From positions 325,863 to 389,862 of the forward strand of contig NZ_CP034876.1 of the NCBI RefSeq assembly GCF_005081705.1: a stretch of 64,000 bases of DNA, read 5' to 3'. The position numbers were made by a program, and so were the translations under genes. This document shows positions 1 through 11,916 of this stretch, piece after piece (the stretch's first letter is position 1; every line of letters starts with the position of its first letter). This DNA comes from Buchnera aphidicola (Hyperomyzus lactucae). GTDB lineage: Bacteria; Pseudomonadota; Gammaproteobacteria; Enterobacterales; Enterobacteriaceae. The notes beneath the pieces are model-generated. The model saw only the letters and a list, made by a program, of their open reading frames with translations. It ran no database searches and had not been told where the DNA came from.

Positions 1-566
1 TAGATTTTTCAAAAAATTATATTACTGGTTGGAGAGTCTGGTTAAAAGATCCATTACTTTTAGATTTTGATAAAATAAAAAATTCATCTAATCAGTTAGT
101 TTTATTAGATTGGACGTTACAAAAGGGTGAACTGTTTAAAGCAGTAAAAATTGAAAAATATATTATGCTGTTTTTGTTTTTTTTGATTTTATTAATATCT
201 AGTTTACATATATTTATAACTCTTACTGTATATACGATAGAAAAAAAAAATACTATTGCTATTTTAAAGACACAAGGATTGTTGAATTGGAAAATCATAT
301 TAATATTTGTTATTATAGGTTCTAGTACAGCTATTATTGGAAATATCTTAGGTACAATTATTAGTATTACACTAATTATTCAAAATGATTTTTTAAAATA
401 TCTTATTCATATTTTTTTTAAAGAAATTGATATTTCAATAGTAATTGTACCATTTCAAATTTTTTTCATTAATATGATATCTATATTATTGACTATTTTA
501 TCGACATTATATCCATCCTGGAATATCATCCGACTAAAACCAGCTAAGATTTTATCCAATGAATAA
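1..566 (+). CDS. lolC: Lipoprotein-releasing system transmembrane protein LolC (5' end outside window)
   Basis: The last 187 codons of an open frame run from the window edge (first full codon at position 3) to TAA at 564-566. The visible part is the end of a periplasmic domain followed by three hydrophobic segments and the FtsX-type permease C-terminus, with the typical sequence AILKTQG after the first of these helices and a PSWNIIRLKPAKIL ending. LolC pairs with LolE as the inner-membrane channel of the LolCDE ABC transporter, which extracts outer-membrane lipoproteins and passes them to LolA. The stop overlaps the lolD start by 8 bases, so the two are translationally coupled. Assignment to LolC rather than LolE rests on order and on the complete lolE downstream. 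Confidence 0.93.
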   Translation, partial: DFSKNYITGWRVWLKDPLLLDFDKIKNSSNQLVLLDWTLQKGELFKAVKIEKYIMLFLFFLILLISSLHIFITLTVYTIEKKNTIAILKTQGLLNWKIILIFVIIGSSTAIIGNILGTIISITLIIQNDFLKYLIHIFFKEIDISIVIVPFQIFFINMISILLTILSTLYPSWNIIRLKPAKILSNE

Positions 567-1242
567 TATTATAGAGTGTATAAATTTAACGAAATCTTAT
601 CAAGATGGAGACTCATGTTTCAATATTTTAAACAAGATATCATTTGAATTAAAAACAGGAGAAATAGCTGCGATTATAGGAAAATCAGGTTCGGGTAAAA
701 CAACTTTACTACATTTACTTGCGGGATTAGACAACCCTACTTCTGGTAGTGTATTATTTAACGGTAAATTATTTACTTCTATGTCATCTAATAAGATGGC
801 AACATTTAGAAATACAAAATTAGGTTTTATTTATCAATTTCATCATTTACTACTAGATTTTAATGTGATAGAAAATGTTGCAATACCCCTTTTAATTAAC
901 AATAAAAGCAAAAAAGAATCTGAAGAAATTTCGTATGAAATATTAAAAAAAGTTAATTTAGAAGAAAAAATAAAAAAGTATCCATGTGAATTATCTGGAG
1001 GCGAAAGACAACGTGTTGCTATTGCTCGCGCACTTGTAAATAAACCTGTTTTAATAATAGCGGATGAACCTACCGGTCATTTAGATCAATATAATACAAA
1101 AATTATTTTAAATTTAATATTTCAATTAAATGCTGATTTTAATACTTCTTTTTTAATTGTGACACATGATCCTTTTCTAATAAAAAAAATATCTGTTTTA
1201 TTCAAAATAAAAAATGGTCAACTATTCAGTTATAAAAATTAA
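559..1242 (+). CDS. lolD: Lipoprotein-releasing system ATP-binding protein LolD
   Basis: This 227-residue ABC ATPase powers lipoprotein release by LolC and LolE at the inner membrane. Visible motifs are Walker A (GKSGSGKTT, about residues 41-49), the Q-loop region (GFIYQFHHLL), the signature LSGGERQR (about 145) and Walker B LIIADEPTGHLD with the switch histidine later in VTHD. The HHLL stretch after the Q-loop and the PTGHLD box are typical of the LolD/MacB branch. The length matches the E. coli protein (233). It starts inside the end of lolC and is followed 18 bases later by lolE, so lolCDE is one operon. Confidence 0.97.
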   Translation: MNNIIECINLTKSYQDGDSCFNILNKISFELKTGEIAAIIGKSGSGKTTLLHLLAGLDNPTSGSVLFNGKLFTSMSSNKMATFRNTKLGFIYQFHHLLLDFNVIENVAIPLLINNKSKKESEEISYEILKKVNLEEKIKKYPCELSGGERQRVAIARALVNKPVLIIADEPTGHLDQYNTKIILNLIFQLNADFNTSFLIVTHDPFLIKKISVLFKIKNGQLFSYKN

Positions 1243-1260
1243 TAATAAAAGAAATATTCA

Positions 1261-2496
1261 ATGAATTTTTTACCTTTTTTAATCGCGGAAAGATTATATC
1301 TTAAAAAAAATAAAAACTATACGCTATTTTTGATTTCGATTTTATCTAAAATAGGAATATCTGTTAGTGTATTTGTATTAATTATAAGTTTTAGTGCGTT
1401 TAATGGGTTTCAAATATTATTAAATCAAAAAATTTTATCAGGTTTACCACATGGTGTTATTCAATTAACGGATCAATCATTATTAAAATGGCAAGATATA
1501 ATAAAAAAATTAAAATTTTTTCCAGAAATTACTTACGCTGAACCTTATATTTTAACAAACGGACTATTATTAATAAACAATAAAACTAAACTGATTGAAA
1601 TTAAAAGCTTTAGTAATATAAAAAATTTCAAAAAAAAATTTTCATTGCAATATAAAAAAAATGATTTTTTCAACAAAAATAATACTCATGAAATTATTCT
1701 TTCATCTTATTTAGCAAAATATTTATCAATTAAAAAGGGTAGTTCAATTAATTTAATTATTTTAAATAAAAATGAAAAGCATTTTGCTTTTCATTTAAGA
1801 TATTTTCCTTTAAAGGTTACAGATGTTTTCGAATCACATGGAATGTTAGATTCAAATATAGGATATGTTCCTTTTAATTTTTTTAAAAAACATCTTGCTA
1901 TCAATAATGCTGTTAATTCGATAGAATTAAATACATCTAATCCTTTAAATGCAAATCAAATTATCATAAATGTAGCAAAGAAAATAAAGACCCCTCTTTT
2001 GATATATACTTGGATTAACAGTTATAAAAACATATATGAAGACGTTAAAAAAATCAAAGCAATTATATATATAGCACTTTTATTATTAGTGATAATTTCA
2101 TCTTTTAGTATTGCGTCTATATCTTTAATGACTATTTCAAAAAAAACACAAGAAATTGCTATTCTGCGTAGCATAGGTGCTAATAATTTTCTTGTTCAAG
2201 TAATTTTTTTATATTATGGTCTGCGTTCTATAATTATAGGTAGCTTGATTGGGTTGTGTATAGGAATAATAACAATATTAAATTTTAAAAGTATATTGTA
2301 TTTTTTAGAAAAGTGCTTTAAACAAAACATATTATTAGATAATATCTATTATAATAACTTTTTATTATTAAAGTTAAACACATTAGATGTGATTATTATA
2401 TTTACAAGTACTATAATAGTAGGAATTATAACAAACTGGTATCCAGCATATTACGCTTCACAAATTAATCCAAGTGTAATACTAAAAGAATATTAA
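1261..2496 (+). CDS. lolE: Lipoprotein-releasing system transmembrane protein LolE
   Basis: A 411-residue FtsX-family permease, close to the 414 of E. coli LolE. It has an N-terminal membrane helix (about residues 25-50, with FSAFNGFQ), a large periplasmic domain to about residue 265, and three C-terminal helices separated by the TISKKTQEIAILRSIGAN loop typical of the family. It should form the LolC-LolE heterodimer that receives lipoproteins in the inner membrane. The protein is Lys/Asn-rich like its neighbours and has no internal damage. It lies 18 bases after lolD and closes the operon. No strong terminator is visible before gapA. Confidence 0.95.
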   Translation: MNFLPFLIAERLYLKKNKNYTLFLISILSKIGISVSVFVLIISFSAFNGFQILLNQKILSGLPHGVIQLTDQSLLKWQDIIKKLKFFPEITYAEPYILTNGLLLINNKTKLIEIKSFSNIKNFKKKFSLQYKKNDFFNKNNTHEIILSSYLAKYLSIKKGSSINLIILNKNEKHFAFHLRYFPLKVTDVFESHGMLDSNIGYVPFNFFKKHLAINNAVNSIELNTSNPLNANQIIINVAKKIKTPLLIYTWINSYKNIYEDVKKIKAIIYIALLLLVIISSFSIASISLMTISKKTQEIAILRSIGANNFLVQVIFLYYGLRSIIIGSLIGLCIGIITILNFKSILYFLEKCFKQNILLDNIYYNNFLLLKLNTLDVIIIFTSTIIVGIITNWYPAYYASQINPSVILKEY

Positions 2497-2540
2497 TAAT
2501 ATTTTTTAAAAAAGAACTTTTAAAAAATTTATTAACATAA

Positions 2541-3599
<1,059 letters not shown>

Positions 3600-3692
3600 A
3601 TAAAAAAGAATAGAAATTTTAAAAATATATTTTTTAAAAAAATAATGTTTTATATTGCATATATATAATAATATATTTTATTTTTTTTGTAT

Positions 3693-3734
3693 ATAGCAGT
3701 ATTAAGTTTATACCTAATACTGCTATTATTTTTG
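3693..3734 (+). terminator. Intrinsic terminator of gapA
   Basis: A 12-base perfect inverted repeat (3693-3704 with 3715-3726, stem ATAGCAGTATTA) encloses a 10-base loop and is followed by TATTTTTG. It lies about 95 bases after the gapA stop. The opposite strand has A-rich rather than T-rich sequence after the stem, so it serves gapA rather than the converging queF. Confidence 0.8.
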
Positions 3735-3785
3735 AAAAAATATTTTTTAATATTTATACTGAGAATGAACATTATAAAAAAATTT

Positions 3786-4574
3786 TTATTGTCTTGCCAT
3801 TCGAATAAGGCAAGGTAAATAAATAGCATTACTTCTCCAGGGATTGATATCAATCCCACCCCGACGTGTATATCTAGCGTATATACTAAGTTTTTTAGGT
3901 TTGCAAATAGTTTCAATATCATTAAAAATTCTTTCAATACATTCTTCATGAAATTCATTATAATTACGAAACGAAATTAAATACTTCAACAGTGCGACAT
4001 GATCGATGGCTTGTCCAGTATATACTATTTGTATTGATGCCCAATCAGGTTGTTGTGTAATAGGACAATTAGATTTGAATAAATTACTATATAAAGATTC
4101 TTCTACTACATCTTTTTTTAAATAATTTTCAAGCAATAGTGGATTATATTCATAACATGTAACTTTAATATTTTGATTATCTATACAAAACCCTTGAAAT
4201 TTTGCTATTTTTTCATTTTTGATTTGATCTAAATCAAATAAATTTATAGATACTTGTCCATCAACACACATACTAAGATCAAATTTTAATATTTTAATAA
4301 AGTCTTTAACATTGTTAAATTTTATTTTATTAAAACTATTTATATAAATCTTAAAACTTTTAGATTCGATAATATTTATACTAGTTATATTAATTGCTAT
4401 TCTAGCAACAGCTATTTGTGGTAATCCATTTTTGTTTAACCAAGACAACTCATATAATGTCCAAATGTCTTGTCCGATAAAAGGTAAATTTATATCATTT
4501 ATTTTAATTTTTTTGCGATTTTTCTTACGGGGTATACTTTTTAATAAACTAAAATGATCTATTTTAAAACTCAT
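3786..4574 (-). CDS. queF: NADPH-dependent 7-cyano-7-deazaguanine reductase
   Basis: QueF (formerly YqcD) reduces preQ0 to preQ1 in the synthesis of the tRNA nucleoside queuosine. The 262-residue protein has the long bimodular form. It carries the QueF motif ESKSFKIYINSFN (about 71-83), the catalytic cysteine in KSNCPITQQPDW with the partner aspartate (about 169-177), EFHEECIERIFND and the C-terminal YTRRGGIDINPWRS. It is about 20 residues shorter than E. coli QueF (282), entirely at the N-terminus, where homology begins at SLLKSIPR. It converges on gapA and is followed, on the same strand upstream, by fldA. Function is well supported; whether Tgt and QueA are present cannot be seen here. Confidence 0.95.
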   Translation of the reverse strand: MSFKIDHFSLLKSIPRKKNRKKIKINDINLPFIGQDIWTLYELSWLNKNGLPQIAVARIAINITSINIIESKSFKIYINSFNKIKFNNVKDFIKILKFDLSMCVDGQVSINLFDLDQIKNEKIAKFQGFCIDNQNIKVTCYEYNPLLLENYLKKDVVEESLYSNLFKSNCPITQQPDWASIQIVYTGQAIDHVALLKYLISFRNYNEFHEECIERIFNDIETICKPKKLSIYARYTRRGGIDINPWRSNAIYLPCLIRMARQ

Positions 4575-4707
4575 ATTTTTTCTTTTTATTTTATTTTATT
4601 ATTATAAATATAAAAAAATATATACATATTCATGTAATAATATTTTCTATTTTTTCTAAAATACATAAATGTATTTTACAAAATATTTTTTTATAATAAT
4701 GTGATGT

Positions 4708-5223
4708 TTAGTTACAGTTAAAATAAGGTAGAATTATTTTAAGCCATTGCTGGATTCTTTCTTCCGTTTTTTCGGCCTGTCGATCTTCGTCTAAAATTAA
4801 TCCAACAAAATAATCTTTATTTAATAGAGCCTTAGATTGTTCAAAACAATATTCTTTTGTAGACCATCTGCCAACGATATTAGCTTTATTTTTTTTGATA
4901 ATTTTGTAAATTATACCTACTGCATCACAAAAATATTCACTGTAATCTTCTTGATCACCACATCCAAACAACGCTACATTTTTATTCATAAAATTAATTT
5001 TCTTAAGAGTTGGTAGAAAATCATCCCAATCGCATTGCACTTCACCATAATACCAGGTAGGAACTCCTAATATCAAATGATTAAAATTTTCAATATCTTG
5101 TTTAGAAGTATTGCTAATATCATATAAAAAAGAAATATCATTGCCTATATATTGTTGAATTAATTTTGCTATCTTTTCTGTGTTTCCAGTATCACTTCCA
5201 AAGAAGATACCTATCTTATTCAT
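4708..5223 (-). CDS. fldA: Flavodoxin 1
   Basis: A small FMN-binding electron carrier of 171 residues (E. coli 176). The phosphate-binding loop is [10 protein letters not shown] (residues 8-17), the first FMN-shielding loop is PTWYYGE and the second is [17 protein letters not shown]. In gammaproteobacteria FldA donates electrons to enzymes such as IspG, IspH, BioB and MetH. It is probably the main low-potential carrier in this reduced genome. In E. coli fldA is linked to fur; no fur is seen here. It is divergent from phrB across a 405-base spacer. Confidence 0.97.
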   Translation of the reverse strand: MNKIGIFFGSDTGNTEKIAKLIQQYIGNDISFLYDISNTSKQDIENFNHLILGVPTWYYGEVQCDWDDFLPTLKKINFMNKNVALFGCGDQEDYSEYFCDAVGIIYKIIKKNKANIVGRWSTKEYCFEQSKALLNKDYFVGLILDEDRQAEKTEERIQQWLKIILPYFNCN

Positions 5224-5628
5224 AGCAGTTCCCTACAATAAAGTGTATTTTTAAAAAAAATAATATACGATTGTGTATATTTCTAATTATTTTATTAAGA
5301 TGTATATAATATATAAAAAATTATATTAAATAAAATAATAAAAATTTAGTACATGTATACAATACAAAATCATTTTTAATAAAAAATATTGCTGCTCTAT
5401 TTTTTTATTTTATCTATACTATATAAAAGTATGTTTTATAAATATACAATATTTATTTTTCTAAATTTTTATAATTATTTTTTTAAATTATTAAAATGTT
5501 ATGATTAGTAGTTAATAAAGAAGTTCTCTATACTTAATAAAAAATAAATTCTAAAAATATTTTTTACTAAAACCATAAAATATATTAGTAAAAATTTTTT
5601 ATACATTAATATATAAAATATAAAAATT
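5224..5628. other. Gene-free spacer between divergent fldA and phrB
   Basis: About 405 bases of very A/T-rich sequence between two divergent genes. It must hold both promoters, but TATAAT-like strings occur so often by chance that none can be singled out. I tried all frames for protein remnants and recognised nothing. No tRNA-like fold or strong hairpin is evident. Confidence 0.6.
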
Positions 5629-7068
5629 ATGAAAAAAAATTTAATCTGGTTTCGTAATGATTTACGTATATATGATAATACAGCTTTACATCAAGCATGT
5701 AGATCTAATCAAGATAAAGTGCTAGGTTTATTTATTGATACTCCAATTCAATGGAGTCAACATCACGTATCTAAAAAAAAAATATCGTTTTTTAAGCATC
5801 ATCTTGTTTTTTTGAAAGAAGAACTATTTAAATTAAATATTATTTTATATTATCATGAATCTACTAATTTTTTAAATTCTATAGAATATTTAATATATTT
5901 CTGTCAAAAACATGAAATAAATAATATATTTTATAATTATCAATATGAAATTAATGAACGTAATCGCGATCATTTGGCTAAAAAAAAATTATCTGAAAAA
6001 GGTTTTTTTATCAAAGGATTTCATGATAATTTATTAGTTACTACTGAAAAAATAAAAAACACAAAAAATGAAACATATAAAAATTTTTCGTTTTTTAAAA
6101 AAAAAATTATAAACAATTTATATGGTAATATACCACAATGTTTTCCTATTCCTTTAAAAAGAAAACCAGATAGAGATCTTTTTCTAAACTATACATCTTT
6201 AGAAACGATACCATTGAATTTTAATAAAAATATTTTTCCTATTGGAGAAAAAGAAGCTATAAATCGTTTAAATGATTTTTGTAAATACAAAATTAACGAT
6301 TATCATTTTAAAAGAAATTTTCCTTTTTTAAATAATACTAGTATGTTATCTCCTTATTTATCCTCAGGAATAATATCATCTCGCCATTGCCTGATGATTC
6401 TTTTAAAAATAAAAAAGAATATTCCACAAAATGTATTTTTTACTTCTTCTTGGTTTAATCAAATATTATGGCGTGAATTTTATTATCATTTACTAATTGG
6501 TTTCCCAAATATTAGCAAAGGATATCCATTGTTGACATGGGAGAAAAAAATTAATTGGAGTACTAACACTAAGTGTTTTGATGCATGGAAAAAAGGAAAT
6601 ACAGGATTTCCTATAATAGATGCCGGTATGAGACAATTAAATGAATTAGGATGGATGCATAATCGATTAAGAATGATTACAGCGAATTTTTTAATAAAAA
6701 ATCTCTTAATTAATTGGAGGCAAGGCGAAGAATATTTTATGTCTCGTTTGATTGATGGGGACTTTGCTCTAAATAATGGAGGATGGCAATGGTCAGCATC
6801 TATTGGAACTGATCCAGTTCCTTATATAAGAATTTTTAATCCATATCATCAATCAAAAACATTTGATAAAACAGGTTCTTTTATAAAAAAATTTATTCCG
6901 GAATTAAAAAATATACCAAATAAGTATATTCATGAACCGCATGAATGGTCAAAACAAAAAAATTTGAAACTAGATTATCCTAAACCCATTGTAGATTATG
7001 ATAATAGCAGAAAAAAATCTTTATTAATCTTTAATCAAGCACGACTAAATTCAAAAAAAATAAATTGA
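5629..7068 (+). CDS. phrB: Deoxyribodipyrimidine photolyase
   Basis: Light-driven repair enzyme for cyclobutane pyrimidine dimers, 479 residues (E. coli 472). The N-terminal photolyase domain begins LIWFRNDLRIYDNTALHQA, as in folate-type class I photolyases. The FAD-binding half has WREFYYHLL, the DNA-contacting GNTGFPIIDAGMRQLNELGWMHNR region, and DGDFALNNGGWQWSASIGTD followed by RIFNPYHQSKTFD. The tryptophans of the electron-transfer region are present. It starts a plus-strand run with ybgI 7 bases downstream, as in E. coli where phr and ybgI are neighbours. Light-dependent repair in a bacterium living inside insect cells is noteworthy, but the frame is fully intact. Confidence 0.97.
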   Translation: MKKNLIWFRNDLRIYDNTALHQACRSNQDKVLGLFIDTPIQWSQHHVSKKKISFFKHHLVFLKEELFKLNIILYYHESTNFLNSIEYLIYFCQKHEINNIFYNYQYEINERNRDHLAKKKLSEKGFFIKGFHDNLLVTTEKIKNTKNETYKNFSFFKKKIINNLYGNIPQCFPIPLKRKPDRDLFLNYTSLETIPLNFNKNIFPIGEKEAINRLNDFCKYKINDYHFKRNFPFLNNTSMLSPYLSSGIISSRHCLMILLKIKKNIPQNVFFTSSWFNQILWREFYYHLLIGFPNISKGYPLLTWEKKINWSTNTKCFDAWKKGNTGFPIIDAGMRQLNELGWMHNRLRMITANFLIKNLLINWRQGEEYFMSRLIDGDFALNNGGWQWSASIGTDPVPYIRIFNPYHQSKTFDKTGSFIKKFIPELKNIPNKYIHEPHEWSKQKNLKLDYPKPIVDYDNSRKKSLLIFNQARLNSKKIN

Positions 7069-7075
7069 GAAAATT

Positions 7076-7822
7076 ATGAACAATTTTTTTTTAGAAGATG
7101 TTATCAATAAAAAACTATTATCTTATCAATACAATGATATAGTTCCTAATGGCTTGCAAATTGAAGGAATATCAATAGTAAAAAAAATTATTACAGGAGT
7201 TACTGCCTGTCAAGATTTATTAGATCAAGCATTACTAAATCATGCTGATGCTATAATAGTTCATCATGGTTATTTTTGGAATAACGAATCAAAATATATA
7301 CATAATATGCAAAGAAAACGATTACAAACTATACTTTCTCATCAAATCAACTTATATAGCTGGCATTTACCCTTAGATATTCATCCGAAATTAGGTAATA
7401 ATGCACAAATAGCTAAAAAATTAAATATTTTTATTAAGGGAAATATTGGAATACCTTATGTATTTTGGGGAATTTTAAAAAACAAAATGACAGGGATTGA
7501 ATTTGCAAAAAAAATAGAAGAAAAATTTAAAAAATATCCTATACATATATCTAAAAATACTCCAGAGTATATTAATCGTATTGCTTGGTGCAGCGGTAGA
7601 GGCCAAAGTTTTATTAAACAAGCATATAAATTTGGAATAGATGCTTTTTTAACAGGTGAAATTTCAGAGGAAACTACTCATATTGCAAAAGAATTAGGTA
7701 TTCATTTTTTTTCTTTAGGACATCATGCTACTGAAAAAGATGGTATTCAGTCTTTAGGTAAATGGTTGTGTAAAAAATATAATTTAGATGTTGATTTTAT
7801 TGATATTTATAATCCCGCATAA
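7076..7822 (+). CDS. ybgI: NIF3/DUF34 family metal-binding protein YbgI
   Basis: A 248-residue member of the NIF3 (DUF34) family, the same length as E. coli YbgI (247). The dinuclear metal-site motifs are visible: IIVHHGYFW (about 61-69), WHLPLDIHPKLGNNAQ (about 97-112) and the C-terminal LGHHATEKDGI (about 214-224). The family has been called GTP cyclohydrolase 1 type 2, but its cellular role remains unsettled, so I give only the family. It sits 7 bases after phrB, which suggests cotranscription, and 64 bases before sucA. Confidence 0.93.
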   Translation: MNNFFLEDVINKKLLSYQYNDIVPNGLQIEGISIVKKIITGVTACQDLLDQALLNHADAIIVHHGYFWNNESKYIHNMQRKRLQTILSHQINLYSWHLPLDIHPKLGNNAQIAKKLNIFIKGNIGIPYVFWGILKNKMTGIEFAKKIEEKFKKYPIHISKNTPEYINRIAWCSGRGQSFIKQAYKFGIDAFLTGEISEETTHIAKELGIHFFSLGHHATEKDGIQSLGKWLCKKYNLDVDFIDIYNPA

Positions 7823-7886
7823 TTTTAGAGATCACAAAATATTATTTTTGAAGATTTAATATAACAATTTTTTAAAAAAGAAAATT

Positions 7887-10613
7887 ATGAAAAAAAATAA
7901 AATAGAACATTGGTTAAATTCTTCTTGGCTATCTGGAAACAATCAAAACTACATAGAAAATATATATAAAAAATTTTTAATAGATCCTCAATCTATTGAT
8001 AATACATGGCATGAAATATTTTTAGAAATATCTCAAGATAGAAAAAATTTTTACGGAACAAACTGCATTAAAAAAAATACCGGATCAATAATAAACAAAA
8101 TTAATTATATTATTAATGCATTTCGTACAGAAGGTTATAAACAGTCTTTGACTGATCCCTTGAAAATAGAAAAATACGAGAAAATTCAGAATTTACAACT
8201 ATCATCTTATGATTTTACAGAAGAAGAAATAAAAGAAAACATTGAAATTAGTTTTAAAAATTGTAGTAATTTTAAGACTAATATCATGGATTTATACAAT
8301 ATATTATATAAAAAATATTGTGGTTTTATTGGTTTTGAATATATGTATATAGATAATATATCAGAAAAAGAATGGATTTCAAATTATATAGAATCTATTT
8401 TTGAAGATAATTTATTTAATACACAAGAAAAAATAACTTTTTTACAAGAAATTACTTTTGCTGAAATTTTAGAACAATATCTTGGAAAAAAATTTCCTGG
8501 TGCTAAGCGTTTTTCTTTAGAAGGTGCCGAGATATTAATTCCAATACTTCATGAAGCAATAAGATTTTCAAAAAAAAATAACATATCAGAAATAATATTA
8601 GGTATGGCTCATAGAGGAAGATTGAATGTACTTGTTAACGTTTTAAATAAAAGTCCTCAAATTTTATTTGACGAATTTTTAGGCGTCAATGTTTCTCATA
8701 AAACAAGCGGTGATGTCAAATATCACATGGGAGGCACTGCGGAAATTAAAGATAAAAAAAAAATAAAACTAAAAATGGCATGTAATCCATCTCATTTAGA
8801 AATAATTACTCCTGTTATCTTGGGAATGGCTAGAGCTTCTCTTGATAATCTGAAGAAAATTGATAGTGAAATCTTACCTATTAGTATTCATGGGGATGCT
8901 TCTGTAATTGGTCAAGGTGTAGTTCAAGAAACACTAAACATGTCTCAAACACCAGGTTATAAAGTAGGAGGTACTGTTCATATTGTCATTAATAACCAAA
9001 TTGGTTTTACTACTTCACATCCACAAAATCTTCGTTCTAGCAAGTATTGTACCGACATTGCAAAAATGATTCAAGTACCTATTTTTCATGTTAATGCAGA
9101 CAACGTAGAATCATCTATTTTTGCTATGCAATTAGCCCTTCATTTTAGAAAAAAATTTAAAAAAGATGTTTTTATAGATTTAGTCTGTTATAGACGTAAT
9201 GGACATAATGAAGTAGATGAACCATCAGTTACACAACCAGTTATGTATAAAAAGATAAAAAATCATCTGACTATTAGAAAAATATATTCTGATTTATTAA
9301 TATCTAAAAAATTAATTACACCTCAGCACAACGAAGAAATTATTAATAAATATTCTTCTAAATTACAAACAGGTCAACATATTTTTTCAAGGGATAAAAA
9401 AATAAAATTTTTATATGAAAATGAAAATATTATTTTAGAACAAAAACATACAAAAAATATGAATATCTCTACATTAAAAAATTTATCTTTATTAATCAAT
9501 ACCATTCCTGATTCAATAAAAATACATCATCGAGTTAAAAAAATTTATCAAGAAAGATTGGAAATGGGTCAGGGATTAAAATTATTTGATTGGGGTGCAG
9601 CTGAAACATTATCTTATGCTACAATTATGAAAGAAGGAATTTCTTGTCGTATTTCTGGAGAAGACGTTAGTAGGGGAACTTTTTTTCATCGTCATGCTTT
9701 CGTTCATAATCAAATTGATGGTTCTATTTATACCCCTTTAAATAATATTAACAAACACCAAGGAACATTTCAAATATGGGATTCTGTATTATCAGAAGAA
9801 GCAGTGCTAGCTTTTGAATATGGATATTCTTTATTCCCATCTAATACACTGACTATTTGGGAAGCTCAATTTGGAGATTTTGCCAATGGTGCCCAAATAG
9901 TTATTGATCAATTTATCAGTTCTGGTGAACAAAAATGGAATACAAAATCTAATTTAGTTATATTTTTACCTCATGGTTATGAAGGACAAGGACCTGAACA
10001 CTCTTCTTCTAGAATAGAAAGATTTCTTCAACTGTGTGCAGAAGAAAATATGAAAATATGTATACCTACTAATTCAGCGCAAATATTTCATATTTTAAGA
10101 CAACACGTTTTTGATAAGATCTATAAACCATTAATTGTTTTTACCCCAAAATCTCTTTTAAGAAATCCTATGGCCAGTGCTTCTTTAAATGTTTTAGTGA
10201 ATGGTAAATTTGAAAAAATAATAGATGAAGTAGATAATTTTACAAAAAAAGCAACACGTCTTATTTTTTGTTCTGGTAAAATTTATTACGATTTATTACA
10301 GAATCGTCGTAAAAATCATATCGATGATATTATTTTAATTCGGATTGAACAATTATATCCTTTCCCTAAACATGAAATAGAAAAAATTTTACAGAATTAT
10401 TCCTATATAAAAGATTTTATTTGGTGTCAAGAAGAACCTTACAATCAAGGAGCATGGCTTTACATCAAGAATTATTTAAATAATATATTACCAAGAAATA
10501 TTTCATTAAAATACATTGGTCGTAAGTGTTCAGCTTCACCTGCAGTCGGGCATATTTCTATCCACAAACAACAACAAGAAAAAATAATTCATAATGCGTT
10601 AAATATTAATTAA
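7887..10613 (+). CDS. sucA: 2-oxoglutarate dehydrogenase E1 component
   Basis: Thiamine-diphosphate-dependent decarboxylase of the 2-oxoglutarate dehydrogenase complex, which makes succinyl-CoA with SucB (E2) and lipoamide dehydrogenase (E3, not in this window). The protein is 908 residues (E. coli 933). The N-terminal E2-binding region [19 protein letters not shown] is followed by the ThDP site, seen as [33 protein letters not shown] and the [16 protein letters not shown] stretch that completes the magnesium site. The second half keeps [15 protein letters not shown] and EYGYSLF. It lies 17 bases ahead of sucB, forming the usual sucAB pair. The sdh and sucCD genes that flank it in E. coli are absent. 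Confidence 0.98.
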   Translation: MKKNKIEHWLNSSWLSGNNQNYIENIYKKFLIDPQSIDNTWHEIFLEISQDRKNFYGTNCIKKNTGSIINKINYIINAFRTEGYKQSLTDPLKIEKYEKIQNLQLSSYDFTEEEIKENIEISFKNCSNFKTNIMDLYNILYKKYCGFIGFEYMYIDNISEKEWISNYIESIFEDNLFNTQEKITFLQEITFAEILEQYLGKKFPGAKRFSLEGAEILIPILHEAIRFSKKNNISEIILGMAHRGRLNVLVNVLNKSPQILFDEFLGVNVSHKTSGDVKYHMGGTAEIKDKKKIKLKMACNPSHLEIITPVILGMARASLDNLKKIDSEILPISIHGDASVIGQGVVQETLNMSQTPGYKVGGTVHIVINNQIGFTTSHPQNLRSSKYCTDIAKMIQVPIFHVNADNVESSIFAMQLALHFRKKFKKDVFIDLVCYRRNGHNEVDEPSVTQPVMYKKIKNHLTIRKIYSDLLISKKLITPQHNEEIINKYSSKLQTGQHIFSRDKKIKFLYENENIILEQKHTKNMNISTLKNLSLLINTIPDSIKIHHRVKKIYQERLEMGQGLKLFDWGAAETLSYATIMKEGISCRISGEDVSRGTFFHRHAFVHNQIDGSIYTPLNNINKHQGTFQIWDSVLSEEAVLAFEYGYSLFPSNTLTIWEAQFGDFANGAQIVIDQFISSGEQKWNTKSNLVIFLPHGYEGQGPEHSSSRIERFLQLCAEENMKICIPTNSAQIFHILRQHVFDKIYKPLIVFTPKSLLRNPMASASLNVLVNGKFEKIIDEVDNFTKKATRLIFCSGKIYYDLLQNRRKNHIDDIILIRIEQLYPFPKHEIEKILQNYSYIKDFIWCQEEPYNQGAWLYIKNYLNNILPRNISLKYIGRKCSASPAVGHISIHKQQQEKIIHNALNIN

Positions 10614-10630
10614 ACAACACAGGATAAAGA

Positions 10631-11839
10631 ATGAAAACGATTAATATTCTTGTTCCAGATTTGCCAGAATCTATTAGTAATGCGACAGTTGTAAAATGGC
10701 ATAAAAAAATAGGAGAAATAGTTTATTCTGATGATAATATAGTTGATATTGAAACAGACAAAGTAATGTTAGAAGTAACATCTCCCTGTGACGGAATTTT
10801 ACAATTAATTATAGAAAAAGAAGGTAATATAGTTATATCTCAGCAAATACTTGGTCAAATAAATAAAAATGAGATTGTTGATAATGATATGCCTGAAAAT
10901 CTTATTGAAAAACAAAAAAAAGATCTATCAAAAGAAAATGAAGAAATTTTTCTACAAGAACATATAAAATATTTAACTCCATCTGTAAGACGATTAATTA
11001 AAATCAATAAAACTCACAAAAATAATTATAATAAAAAAATAATTATGCAAAATAAAACAAATAGTGAAAGTTTTACACAAACAATTAAACAAGAATCAAA
11101 CACAAATTTAAAAAGTGATGATACTGTACATACCAACAACAAGTTCGAAAAAAGAGTCAAGATGACTCGATTAAGACAAAGAATTGCAGAACGATTACTA
11201 GATAGTAAAAATAATACAGCTATGCTAACTACTTTCAATGAAGTAAATATGCAACCAATAATACTATTGCGTAAAAAATACGGTGAAGATTTTGAAAAAA
11301 AATATGGTGTGCGAATCGGATTTATGTCTTTTTTTGTAAAAGCAGTAGTTCAAGCCTTAAAAATATTTCCACAAATTAATGCTTCTATAGATGAAACAGA
11401 TATAGTATTTTATAAAAATTTTGATATAAGCATTGCTATTTCAACACCGAGGGGATTAATAACACCAGTATTAAGAAATGCCGATAATATGACAATGTCA
11501 GAAATAGAAAAAAAAATTAAAGAGTTTTCTATTAAAGGATTTGAAAATAAAATTAATATGAAAGAATTAATAGGTGGTAATTTCACGATTACTAATGGTG
11601 GTGTTTTTGGATCTTTAATGTCTACTCCTATTATCAACCCCCCTCAAACAGCTATATTAGGTATGCATATTATACAAGAACGTACAATAGTAGTGCAAGG
11701 AAAAATTAAAATCCTTCCAATGATGTATTTAGCATTATCTTATGATCACCGCTTAATTGATGGTAAAGAATCAGTTAGTTTTTTGATAACCATCAAAAAT
11801 ATATTAGAAGATTTTACTCGTATTTTAATTGATATATAA
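10631..11839 (+). CDS. sucB: Dihydrolipoyllysine succinyltransferase (2-oxoglutarate dehydrogenase E2)
   Basis: E2 core of the 2-oxoglutarate dehydrogenase complex, 402 residues (E. coli 405). The order is one lipoyl domain with the lipoylated lysine K44 in [11 protein letters not shown], a charged linker, a peripheral-subunit-binding domain ([14 protein letters not shown], about 114-127) and the acyltransferase domain. The catalytic pair is H373 and D377 in [11 protein letters not shown]. The linker is Lys/Asn-rich rather than the Ala/Pro-rich linker of free-living relatives. It follows sucA closely and is followed by gpmA after 77 bases. Confidence 0.98.
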   Translation: MKTINILVPDLPESISNATVVKWHKKIGEIVYSDDNIVDIETDKVMLEVTSPCDGILQLIIEKEGNIVISQQILGQINKNEIVDNDMPENLIEKQKKDLSKENEEIFLQEHIKYLTPSVRRLIKINKTHKNNYNKKIIMQNKTNSESFTQTIKQESNTNLKSDDTVHTNNKFEKRVKMTRLRQRIAERLLDSKNNTAMLTTFNEVNMQPIILLRKKYGEDFEKKYGVRIGFMSFFVKAVVQALKIFPQINASIDETDIVFYKNFDISIAISTPRGLITPVLRNADNMTMSEIEKKIKEFSIKGFENKINMKELIGGNFTITNGGVFGSLMSTPIINPPQTAILGMHIIQERTIVVQGKIKILPMMYLALSYDHRLIDGKESVSFLITIKNILEDFTRILIDI

Positions 11840-11916
11840 AAAAAGAAATTTTTTTATTAAAAAATAATTAATATTAAAAATTAATAATTTTATAAACATA
11901 TATTACAAGAGAAAAA

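Noticed and set aside
4658-4677. Palindrome AAAATACAT/ATGTATTTT after fldA as a terminator
   Set aside because: The stem is all weak pairs with a 2-base loop and no U-tract on the fldA strand; easily a chance match.
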